Assembly: GCF_003339865.1 (NCBI RefSeq)
Contig: NZ_QPKV01000010.1
Location: 62,001 to 126,000 of the forward strand
Origin: Pedobacter chinensis
Lineage (GTDB): Bacteria; Bacteroidota; Bacteroidia; Sphingobacteriales; Sphingobacteriaceae
Reading direction: 5' to 3'
Length of the DNA: 64,000 nucleotides
Shown here: one piece after another, positions 27,311 through 34,031 of the stretch
Numbering within the stretch: the stretch's first letter is position 1
Layout: the number at the start of each line of letters is the position of its first letter
Program-made: the position numbers and the translations under genes
The notes under the pieces: generated by a model
Told to the model about the DNA's origin: nothing
Databases searched by the model: none
Seen by the model: the letters and a program-made list of their open reading frames with translations, nothing else

Positions 27311-27347
27311 GGTTTAAGTGGCCGCTGAAACAGCGAACACTTAAACC
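27311..27347. repeat. 37-bp stem-loop with perfect 10-bp arms
   Basis: Arms GGTTTAAGTG and CACTTAAACC are exact inverted repeats, and inside them CGCTG and CAGCG form a second stem around AAA. No T-run follows on either strand, so it is not a normal terminator. It sits just downstream of the 195-aa gene. Confidence 0.6.
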
Positions 27348-27391
27348 AGAAAGGTAGTATTTTCACCTAAACCCTTATTGTAAAACAAAGC

Positions 27392-27979
27392 CTAATCATA
27401 AGTATAGCTCTTTTCTTCTATGTAAGAAAATAAGATTAACATCATATTTTCTGCTATATATCCTGTTATCCCACTCATCATAAAAAAAGTATTGTAATTA
27501 TCTATATCATTAAAAAAACTGGTAGTAGAATAATCTGTTTTAATGGGTTCATCATTAACAACTTTACGTAAAAACTCCTTATATCTAATGCCGTCTTCTG
27601 TCTCAAATGCCTTATTCAATTGTATCAATTGGGTTTCTGTTAAGCTATCGGCATATATGGCAAGTAAATGTTCTGCAAATTCTTGCTTACTCAAAGAATT
27701 AATTATATCAATGGGTACGCCAACAACTTTGCTTTTGGTAGAATCTGCTCGCATATTTGGTATTTTATAGTAACCTGCCTTTGTTTTTGTTTGGAGGCTA
27801 TCAAACGCCAGTTTAAACAATCTCAAGGTTCGTCCAGCTAAAAGGTCAACAGATGTATTTTCGCCGATCTTCATTAGCTGTCCTTTCTTGCTCTTTGGAA
27901 TAGAATCAAGTGGACTTATGTATTGTGCTTTAGAAATTACGCCAAACAGCAAGAGTACAAGGAACAATAGGTATTTCAT
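27392..27979 (-). CDS. Exported hypothetical protein, 195 aa
   Basis: 195 aa with a clear Sec signal peptide (MKYLLFLVLLLFGVISKAQ), so periplasmic or outer-membrane associated. The rest is mixed and mildly charged, with SLSKQEFAEHLLAIYADSLTETQLIQL in the middle suggesting helices and a hydrophobic stretch (MMSGITGYIAENMMLILF) near the end. No family was recognised. It starts 9 nt after the stop of the short lipoprotein at 27989, so the two are co-transcribed. In this context it could be the immunity or accessory partner of that lipoprotein, but this is inference from position only. Confidence 0.55.
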   Translation of the reverse strand: MKYLLFLVLLLFGVISKAQYISPLDSIPKSKKGQLMKIGENTSVDLLAGRTLRLFKLAFDSLQTKTKAGYYKIPNMRADSTKSKVVGVPIDIINSLSKQEFAEHLLAIYADSLTETQLIQLNKAFETEDGIRYKEFLRKVVNDEPIKTDYSTTSFFNDIDNYNTFFMMSGITGYIAENMMLILFSYIEEKSYTYD

Positions 27980-27988
27980 ATGTTATTT

Positions 27989-28411
27989 CTATCCTAAATC
28001 CAGATTAAAATACTCACCTATATTGCAGGAATTACTATCCCAATCTTCCCCATTTATGATATCTGGGGCTATAGCATCATAATTAAATTTAATTTGCTTA
28101 ATGCAGATATGTGCTCCACCCAATGAAATCATTTTTTGATATGCCTTGTTCCATTGTGGCTGTTTATTACCCAATATTTCTGTAAGTGTGATGTTTTGCT
28201 GGGCAGATGTAGATATCAGCTTTTCCAACCTGTCATCCTTTTTCAGATTTGCGTCAAAATACTGTTTCGCCTCTGCAATGGAGAGCGAGCTTTGCAAAAT
28301 GCTGGAGTTTGGCTGCAGAATATCTTTCTTGCAGGCTTGTGCCATACAAAGGCACAATAAAATCAGGCAGGCAACGATCCTATCCTTGTTGAGCACTAAT
28401 TTATTCATCAT
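27989..28411 (-). CDS. Short lipoprotein sharing its leader with the toxin-like lipoprotein
   Basis: 140 aa from the ATG at 28411. The signal peptide is almost the same as that of the 667-aa protein (MMNKL.LNK...VACLILLCL), with lipobox MAQA before Cys27. The mature part begins like a larger lipoprotein head (SLSIAEAKQYFDANLKKDDRLEKL, then QPQWNKAYQKMISLG) and then stops after about 40 unrelated residues (ICIKQIKFNYDAIAPDI...). It may be a truncated or recombined toxin lipoprotein, or a small effector in its own right. The promoter block upstream is the original copy of the duplicated segment. Confidence 0.6.
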   Translation of the reverse strand: MMNKLVLNKDRIVACLILLCLCMAQACKKDILQPNSSILQSSLSIAEAKQYFDANLKKDDRLEKLISTSAQQNITLTEILGNKQPQWNKAYQKMISLGGAHICIKQIKFNYDAIAPDIINGEDWDSNSCNIGEYFNLDLG

Positions 28412-28514
28412 TTTAATAATTAGGTTTCCTATTATTTTTAGGGATGATGATACCCACAAGATGAACATTTTAATATATAAAACCAAATCCTTTAAACAAA
28501 ATACTGATAAGTAA

Positions 28515-28530
28515 GTAGTTTATAAACTAC
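28515..28530. promoter_or_regulatory. 16-bp perfect palindrome, possible operator (copy B)
   Basis: GTAGTTTATAAACTAC, identical to 26523-26538 and at the same distance upstream of the lipoprotein leader. It is a candidate dimeric-regulator site for both lipoprotein genes. Confidence 0.45.
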
Positions 28531-28617
28531 AAGACTAATCTGATAATTTTGCTTGAATCTCTTTATTTACTCTCTCATTCATAGAACACCTATCAACCTA
28601 AATGACTATCATGGAAA

Positions 28618-28655
28618 AACAAAAAGCCCCACCGATATTAATCAATGGGGCTTTA
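28618..28655 (-). terminator. Terminator of the amidohydrolase operon
   Basis: On the minus strand AAAGCCCCA, then an AT-rich loop region, TGGGGCTTT and TTG after the stem; 9-bp perfect outer stem. It lies 36 nt after the stop at 28691. A near copy is at 23096-23127, and it has been lost from the duplicate at 26632. Confidence 0.85.
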
Positions 28656-28690
28656 ACAACCTGAATCCAATTCAGGTTAATGAATTCTGC

Positions 28691-30019
28691 TTACTCCTTC
28701 TCAGCAGTATATTTGTCGCTGAATTTTTTATCCAATTGTTTATGTAGGTTATCCAGATTGATGTCTCTTCCCTGAATAAAAGCCTGCTCCACTTTATTGG
28801 TTCTCATATCTAAAGCATCGCCGGCAGAGATAAAGAAAGTAGCATCTTTACCCACTTCTATACTTCCGGTGGTTTGATCAACGCCCATTACTTTTGCTGC
28901 ATTAAGTGTAATGGTTGATAAAGCTTTCTCTTTATCCAATCCCCAGGCAGTGGCAGTGCCCGCCATAAATGGCAGGTTGCGTTGTTGCCAGTAACCATCA
29001 ATGCTTAAAACCACATTCAACCCCGCATTAGCCAAAATTGCGGCATTTTTGTACGGCATATTTACGTCATCATCATTATTACTTGGCAAGGCATGAGGTT
29101 GTTTTACAACTAAACTGATATTGTTTTCTTTTAGAAAATCGATAACTAAATAAGCCTCATCAGCACCAGTGATTACAGGAGTGATTCCGAATTTTTTAGC
29201 GAATTTCACAGCAGCGACAATATCTTTCTGACTATCTGCTGCTATAAATAATTTCTCATCGCCAGTAAAAACCCTTTTCATGGCTTCAAAACGCGTATTA
29301 ATTACTTCAGGTTTACCCATTTCTGAGTAAGCTTTAGCTTCTGCAAAGAAAGAGTTCAATTGGTTAATGGCAGTTTGTGTTCTTTCGGCTAAAGCCTCTG
29401 GAGAAGTCTGAAACCTTCCGAAACCACCAAAACCACCTCTGAAACGTGGTGTAACGGGCCAGGTCATGTGCATGGCATCATCCTTTTTTAGGACAGCATC
29501 TTCCCAGTTCCAGGCATCGAGCTGAACAACAGATGAACTTCCGGATACAGTTCCGCCTTGCGGAGTAGGCTGTGCCATCAAAACCCCATTACTGCGCAAT
29601 GTTGCAGGAACTTTAGAATCTGTATTATAAGCTACAATGGAACGAATGTGTGCGTTAAAATCGCCTATTTCCTGAAAATCCAATGTTGCTTTTACGGCTT
29701 CAATTTCTGTTAAACCTAAATTGGTTGTAGCCGCAATAAAACCCGGATAAATATGTTTCCCGGTAGCCACAATTCGGGTTACATCATCTTGCGGCACCTG
29801 GCCGTTAGCTGTTACTGAAATGATTTTACCGTTTCCAAAAAGAATTGTTCCATTTTCGATAACCGTTCCATTGCCTACGTGAACTGTTGCACCTGTAATG
29901 GCAATGGTTTTGCTTTGTTTTTTAGCTGGCGAAATGTTTGCTTGTGCAAAACACATCAGGCTTGTTGCCGAAAAAGCCAGACTTAATAAATATGTTTTCA
30001 TGTTAGTGTGCATGTTCAT
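28691..30019 (-). CDS. Amidohydrolase-family protein, 442 aa, metal motif not seen
   Basis: 442 aa with a signal peptide (MKTYLLSLAFSATSLMCFAQ starting at the second Met, ATG 30001), so periplasmic. The composite amidohydrolase fold is recognised from GATVHVGNGTVIENGTILFGNGKI at the N-terminus and from the C-terminal ATAWGLDKEKALSTITLNAAKVMGVD and GSIEVGKDATFFI. The usual HxH metal ligands after the first strand are absent: the site reads YPGFIAATTNLGL. It overlaps the upstream amidohydrolase by 17 nt if the first Met is used. Function is unknown; the family includes imidazolonepropionase and dipeptidase-like enzymes. An inactive or partner subunit is possible. Confidence 0.8.
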   Translation of the reverse strand: MNMHTNMKTYLLSLAFSATSLMCFAQANISPAKKQSKTIAITGATVHVGNGTVIENGTILFGNGKIISVTANGQVPQDDVTRIVATGKHIYPGFIAATTNLGLTEIEAVKATLDFQEIGDFNAHIRSIVAYNTDSKVPATLRSNGVLMAQPTPQGGTVSGSSSVVQLDAWNWEDAVLKKDDAMHMTWPVTPRFRGGFGGFGRFQTSPEALAERTQTAINQLNSFFAEAKAYSEMGKPEVINTRFEAMKRVFTGDEKLFIAADSQKDIVAAVKFAKKFGITPVITGADEAYLVIDFLKENNISLVVKQPHALPSNNDDDVNMPYKNAAILANAGLNVVLSIDGYWQQRNLPFMAGTATAWGLDKEKALSTITLNAAKVMGVDQTTGSIEVGKDATFFISAGDALDMRTNKVEQAFIQGRDINLDNLHKQLDKKFSDKYTAEKE

Positions 30020-33000
30020 TTTCGGTTAATTCTGCTGAATAGTTTTCTAAAGTTTCGCAATTGTATAAACGTGGCGCTTCTCCTACCGGACGTTGCACTC
30101 TTCCACCTTTATTTTTGCTATCTAACATTTTTTGAACCAAACGAGCTTTTTCTGTTTGTTGGTTTTTGATTACCTGTGCATCTTTTTCAATGTCCCAATA
30201 GGCAATTCCATCTACAAAGGTTTTTTCTGCTTTAGCATAAATGGAAAGTGGATTAGCTGTCCAGATAACCACATCGGCATCTTTTCCGGCTTTTAAGCTT
30301 CCAACTTTATCATCAATGTGCAGCATCCTGGCCGGATTTAAAGTCACGAATTTTAAAGCTTCCTCTTCCGGAACGTTGCCATATAAAACTGACTTGCCAG
30401 CCTCTTGATTTAAGTGACGAGCCATTTCTGCATCATCAGAATTAAAAGCGGTTGTTACACCAACATTATGCATGATTTTTCCATTGTATGGAATCGCTTC
30501 TGCAACCTCATTCTTATAAGCCCACCAATCTGAGAAAGTTGAGCCGGCAATGCCATGTGCTTTCATTTTATCAGCCACTTTATAACCTTCTAAAATATGC
30601 GTAAATGTGTTGATTTTAAATCCTAAGCTATCGGCAACATGAATTAACATATTGATTTCGCTTTGTACATAAGAGTGGCAGGTAATGAAACGTTTATTGT
30701 TCAGGATTTCTACAATTGCATCTAATTCCAGATCTCTGCGAACGTTGTTGCCTTTAACCGAGATTGCTTTAGCATATTCTTTTGCACGCGTAAACTCATC
30801 AACAAAAGTTTGTTCAACACCCATACGCGTAACCGGGAAACGGGCACCTGTACCAAAGTTACTTTGCTTAACATTTTCACCCAATGCGAATTTGATGAAT
30901 CCATCCGCGCCGGCAAATTTTAGTTCCTCCGGTGCCTTACCCCAACGCAATTTAATTAATTGAGATTGACCGCCAACCGGATTTGCCGAGCCGTGCAATA
31001 TGTGTGATGTGGTTACTCCGCCAGCCAATTGACGATAAATATTCACATCTTCAGAATTGATGATATCGGCGATGCGAACTTCAGCAGAAACGGATTGAGC
31101 GCCTTCATTAATACCACCGCTACCGGCAATATGGGAGTGTTCATCAATAATGCCTGCGGTAACATGCTTACCCGTTGCATCAATTACTTTTGCGCCACTT
31201 GCCGAAAGGTTTTTACCTACGGCTTTGATTTTTCCGTTTTCTAAAAGAACATCAGCATTTTGTAGAATTCCATCTTTTTCGTTGGTCCACACCGTACCAT
31301 TTTTAATGAGTACTGTTTCTTGTTTTGGCAGTTCAGTTGCACCAAAAGCCGTAAAAGGATAAATAACCGGCCCAACAGCTAATGATGGTTTGGGTTCATC
31401 TTTCTTAGGCATTTCTTTAGCCGCTTCTTTGTAAGTTGCAGTAAATCTACCCGTCGAGCCATCTGCCAATGCAGATTCACCCTTAATCGTAATTGGATTG
31501 GTTGAAGTGATATAGCCACTTAAACGAACATCGCCTGCAGGGTTTTTCTTTACATTAAAATTAATGCTAACCCAATCTCCATTTCTGGTAAAAGTTGCTG
31601 TGGTTTTAACGCTGTCAGGGCCGGTTCTTTCAATTGCAGCGGTTGATCCGCCACCAGTACCGGTAATTTTTAAAGTTAGCGATCCTGCACCATCAATATT
31701 CAGGTTATAAGTTCCGCGAATATCGCTTACATCCATTTTATTTACGATGAAACGTTTACCCTGAACCCAGTTTTCGAAAATGATATTTCCGTTTTTGAAT
31801 AAGTTATCGGATGAAATTAAGAAATTGGCAACTTTGCCTTTTTCAAGTGAACCAACTTTGTCGCTAATGCCCAAAAGTGATGCGGGTATTTCGGTTACAG
31901 ATTGTAGTGCCTGCTTTTCGGTTAAACCGTTTTCAATTGCAGTACGAATATTTGTCCAAAAATCGCGGCTGTTCTCTAAACCAAAGGCAGTTAAGGCAAA
32001 TTTAATTCCTGCTTTTTCTAAAACTGCAGGATTGGTTGGTGCTAATTCCCAGCCCTTCATTTGCGATAAACTTACATTTCTGGCTTCGGCCGGATCTTCA
32101 ACATCATAAGCTTTAGGAAAAGAAAGCGGAATGATCAAACTGGCTCCGGTTGCTTTTACTTCATTAATGCGCTGATATTCATCGCCTGTTGATTTGATAA
32201 TGTAATTTTTGCCAAATTCTTTCCCGATTTTATCGGCACGAAGAATATTTGCCCAACCATCAACCTCAAAAATCTGAGGCATGGTTTGTTGTTTTCCAAA
32301 TTCATCCAATGAGATATTATACTCATCTTTTTGTTTGTTGTACCATTGTGAATCGTAGTAGGTTTGACGCAACAAGGCTATTGACCCCATTAAAGAAGTT
32401 GGATAATCGTTTGATGATGTTCCTTTGTTGAAAGAATAATTGGATGCTGTTTGGTCTTTTAAGATCACATTGTTATCGGCACCATCATTTAAGGTTACGG
32501 CTGCAGAAACACCACGGGCAATACCATCACGATTGATTACGTTCACACTCCCGAAACCAACTTTGCGAAGTTCATCAGCTTTTTTACTGTCGGTTGAAAA
32601 AATATTTTTCACGTAAGTTTCGGGTCTGATGGCCTCATTCCATCCGTAGGCTCCCTTTTTAGTAGAAACAAAAATAGATTGACGTTGGCCGCCAGGCATG
32701 CGAGGTTGGGCAGAGGGAGCTTCTGGTAGTCCATATCCTGTAAAAGCATCAACTAAAGATGGGTAAATAAATTTTCCTTTAAGATCGATAATCACATATC
32801 CTTTCGGTACTGATAAGCCTGCACCAACCGCCTGGATGGTTTGACCTTTAATTAACAGTGTAGCATTGGTTAAGGTTTGGTTGGCATTAACTACAATAGT
32901 TGCATTCGTAAATGCGAACATCCCTGGCCGGGTATCGAAAGAACCATTCACAGGAAACGTGGTTTGCTGTGCAAACAACATCGTAGTAGAAAATACCAGC

Positions 33001-33026
33001 GCAATGGCGAGTAAAATTTTCTTCAT
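30003..33026 (-). CDS. Large two-module amidohydrolase-family protein
   Basis: 1007 aa, signal peptide at the N-terminus (ending MLFAQ). Two amidohydrolase-like modules are joined in one chain. The first (about 30-430) has the frame GKFIYPSLVDAFTGYGLPE without the HxH motif. The second (about 570-1000) has the intact metal site GIIDEHSHIAGSGG, then VTTSHILHGSANPVGGQ, a His in FITCHSYVQSE, a catalytic-type Asp in TTAFNSDDAEM and the C-terminal GSLKAGKDADVVIW. So only the second module looks catalytic. Between them lies a beta-rich insert (430-560). It is the first gene of an operon with the 442-aa protein. The likely location is the periplasm; the substrate is unknown (peptides or cyclic amides are typical of the family). 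Confidence 0.85.
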   Translation of the reverse strand: MKKILLAIALVFSTTMLFAQQTTFPVNGSFDTRPGMFAFTNATIVVNANQTLTNATLLIKGQTIQAVGAGLSVPKGYVIIDLKGKFIYPSLVDAFTGYGLPEAPSAQPRMPGGQRQSIFVSTKKGAYGWNEAIRPETYVKNIFSTDSKKADELRKVGFGSVNVINRDGIARGVSAAVTLNDGADNNVILKDQTASNYSFNKGTSSNDYPTSLMGSIALLRQTYYDSQWYNKQKDEYNISLDEFGKQQTMPQIFEVDGWANILRADKIGKEFGKNYIIKSTGDEYQRINEVKATGASLIIPLSFPKAYDVEDPAEARNVSLSQMKGWELAPTNPAVLEKAGIKFALTAFGLENSRDFWTNIRTAIENGLTEKQALQSVTEIPASLLGISDKVGSLEKGKVANFLISSDNLFKNGNIIFENWVQGKRFIVNKMDVSDIRGTYNLNIDGAGSLTLKITGTGGGSTAAIERTGPDSVKTTATFTRNGDWVSINFNVKKNPAGDVRLSGYITSTNPITIKGESALADGSTGRFTATYKEAAKEMPKKDEPKPSLAVGPVIYPFTAFGATELPKQETVLIKNGTVWTNEKDGILQNADVLLENGKIKAVGKNLSASGAKVIDATGKHVTAGIIDEHSHIAGSGGINEGAQSVSAEVRIADIINSEDVNIYRQLAGGVTTSHILHGSANPVGGQSQLIKLRWGKAPEELKFAGADGFIKFALGENVKQSNFGTGARFPVTRMGVEQTFVDEFTRAKEYAKAISVKGNNVRRDLELDAIVEILNNKRFITCHSYVQSEINMLIHVADSLGFKINTFTHILEGYKVADKMKAHGIAGSTFSDWWAYKNEVAEAIPYNGKIMHNVGVTTAFNSDDAEMARHLNQEAGKSVLYGNVPEEEALKFVTLNPARMLHIDDKVGSLKAGKDADVVIWTANPLSIYAKAEKTFVDGIAYWDIEKDAQVIKNQQTEKARLVQKMLDSKNKGGRVQRPVGEAPRLYNCETLENYSAELTENEHAH

Positions 33027-33139
33027 AATAAGTATAGGGGTTTATTTTGTTTAAAACTAATATAAATTAGCGTTGATTATGCTGAATATCCTATTTTTTA
33101 CAATTAATGTCTATTTTTGATGAAACATATTTTATAAAA

Positions 33140-33583
33140 ATGTACAGTATCTTAAAATCTGCGCACTCCGGATGGCGCTACATCGTATTAATTTTATTAG
33201 TTGTTGCTGTGATTAATGCTTTATCGGGCTGGTTTGGCAAAAAAACTTATACAGAAGGTAATCGCAAATTGAATGTATTTACCTTGATCAGTGCGCACAT
33301 TCAGTTTTTAATTGGCCTGGTGCTTTTCTTTTTAAGTCCGCTAACTAAATTACCAATGAGTGAAGCCATTGGCAGGTATTTTAAAGTTGAGCATACCTCC
33401 ATGATGTTAATTGCAATTATCTTGATTACTGTAGGTAATGCAAGATCAAAAAAAGTTGCTGATGCCGTTGCAAAACACCGTACCATTGCTATTTTCTTTG
33501 GTTTGGCGTTGGTTATTATCATTGCTTCTATTTTGATGATGACGAAAAGTGTGCCAGGAAGAACGTTTTTTGGAGTATCGTAA
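33140..33583 (+). CDS. Small membrane protein (cytochrome-B-like annotation common), 147 aa
   Basis: 147 aa from ATG 33140; an ATG 11 codons upstream (33107) is an alternative, but its added residues look unstructured. Four hydrophobic helices: YIVLILLVVAVINALSGWF, FTLISAHIQFLIGLVLFFLS, TSMMLIAIILITVGNAR and AIFFGLALVIIIASILMM. Conserved His residues in SAHSGWRY and ISAHIQFL and in VEHTSMM could bind heme or metal. Homologues in this phylum are often called cytochrome B or left unnamed. The gene is divergent from the amidohydrolase operon and ends before a repeat-like stretch. Confidence 0.65.
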   Translation: MYSILKSAHSGWRYIVLILLVVAVINALSGWFGKKTYTEGNRKLNVFTLISAHIQFLIGLVLFFLSPLTKLPMSEAIGRYFKVEHTSMMLIAIILITVGNARSKKVADAVAKHRTIAIFFGLALVIIIASILMMTKSVPGRTFFGVS

Positions 33584-33587
33584 TTGT

Positions 33588-33766
33588 TTAACCGCAAAGT
33601 TAAAGCGCAAAGAAAGCAAAGTTAAGGTGTAATAAATAACCACGGGAGGCGCCAAGTTTTTATGGTTTTCTTGGTGTGCTTTGTGAAAATCTCAGTGTGC
33701 TCTGTGGTAGAAAAATAAAAGCTCACTTCTTCTATTTGCGTTTTTCTCAGCGACCTTTGTGGTTAA
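33588..33766. repeat. Intergenic element with inverted ends
   Basis: The ends TTAACCGCAAAGTT (33588) and ACCTTTGTGGTTAA (33753-33766) are inverted copies with 12 of 14 matches. The inside is full of related CTTTGTG / GCAAAG words (TGCTTTGTG, GCTCTGTGG). Such GCAAAG-rich palindromic elements are a familiar type of intergenic repeat in Bacteroidota. No ORF is present. Confidence 0.55.
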
Positions 33767-33819
33767 TCTTATTTAATTAACTTATTTTCATAAAAATTTC
33801 CGTTTTTCAAAATTCTTTA

Positions 33820-33827
33820 TATTTTTG
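33820..33827 (+). promoter_or_regulatory. Candidate -7 box of the trp operon
   Basis: TATTTTTG matches TAnnTTTG, but it ends only 6 nt before the leader-peptide ATG, and no clear TTTG lies 18-21 nt upstream. Either the leader mRNA is nearly leaderless or the true promoter is further up. Confidence 0.4.
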
Positions 33828-33833
33828 TCGCTC

Positions 33834-33902
33834 ATGATCAACAATATACATACATGGCTTTGGCAAGGTAATTCAAAACAGAATTGCGCCGGCTGCGTAT
33901 GA
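33834..33902 (+). CDS. trpL: trp operon leader peptide, 22 aa
   Basis: A 22-codon ORF plus TGA beginning MINNIHTWLWQGNSKQ and ending NCAGCV. It has two Trp codons (33855-33857 and 33861-33863) separated by one Leu, far above chance, and is followed 39 nt later by a strong terminator and then trpE. Its last codons contain CGCCGG (33887-33892), which can pair with the 5' arm of the terminator. This is the layout of classical ribosome-mediated trp attenuation: a ribosome stalled at the Trp codons leaves CGCCGG free, while one reaching the stop codon covers it. Confidence 0.85.
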   Translation: MINNIHTWLWQGNSKQNCAGCV

Positions 33903-33940
33903 GGAAAATATTTTTATCAACCTAAACCTTAAAGAACCAT

Positions 33941-33982
33941 TAAAGCCCGGCGTAGAACCACACGCCGGGCTTTAATTTTTTT
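33941..33982 (+). terminator. trp attenuator terminator
   Basis: Stem TAAAGCCCGGCG (33941-33952) with CGCCGGGCTTTA (33963-33974), loop TAGAACCACA, then a run of seven T. It lies between the leader peptide and trpE. The CCGGCG at 33947-33952 can instead pair with CGCCGG at 33887-33892, giving an antiterminator of six G-C pairs. Confidence 0.9.
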
Positions 33983-33992
33983 AATAAATTCT

Positions 33993-34018
33993 GTCATTGC
34001 GAGGTACGAAGCAATGAC
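33993..34018. repeat. REP-like palindrome at the trpE start
   Basis: GTCATTGC and GCAATGAC are perfect 8-bp arms around GAGGTACGAA. It belongs to the same family as 38261-38325 and 62409-62439. It contains the most upstream ATG (34014) of the trpE frame, which is why a later start was chosen. Confidence 0.75.
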
Positions 34019-34031
34019 GATAAAAGATAAT

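Larger units (their letters stand above)
28331..28799. repeat. Segmental duplication, copy B
   Basis: This is the partner of 26335-26775. It spans the lipoprotein leader, the non-coding region with the palindrome, the amidohydrolase terminator and the last 35 codons of the intact amidohydrolase gene. Because the gene tail here is functional, this copy is probably the ancestral one. Confidence 0.9.

Noticed and set aside
27311..27347. Integron attC site
   Set aside because: The arms do not match the RYYYAAC / GTTRRRY core sites and no integrase or cassette series is present.
34014..34031. ATG 34014 as the trpE start
   Set aside because: It lies in the 3' arm of a REP-like palindrome; the family start MFKINTTYKK fits ATG 34032 or 34035.
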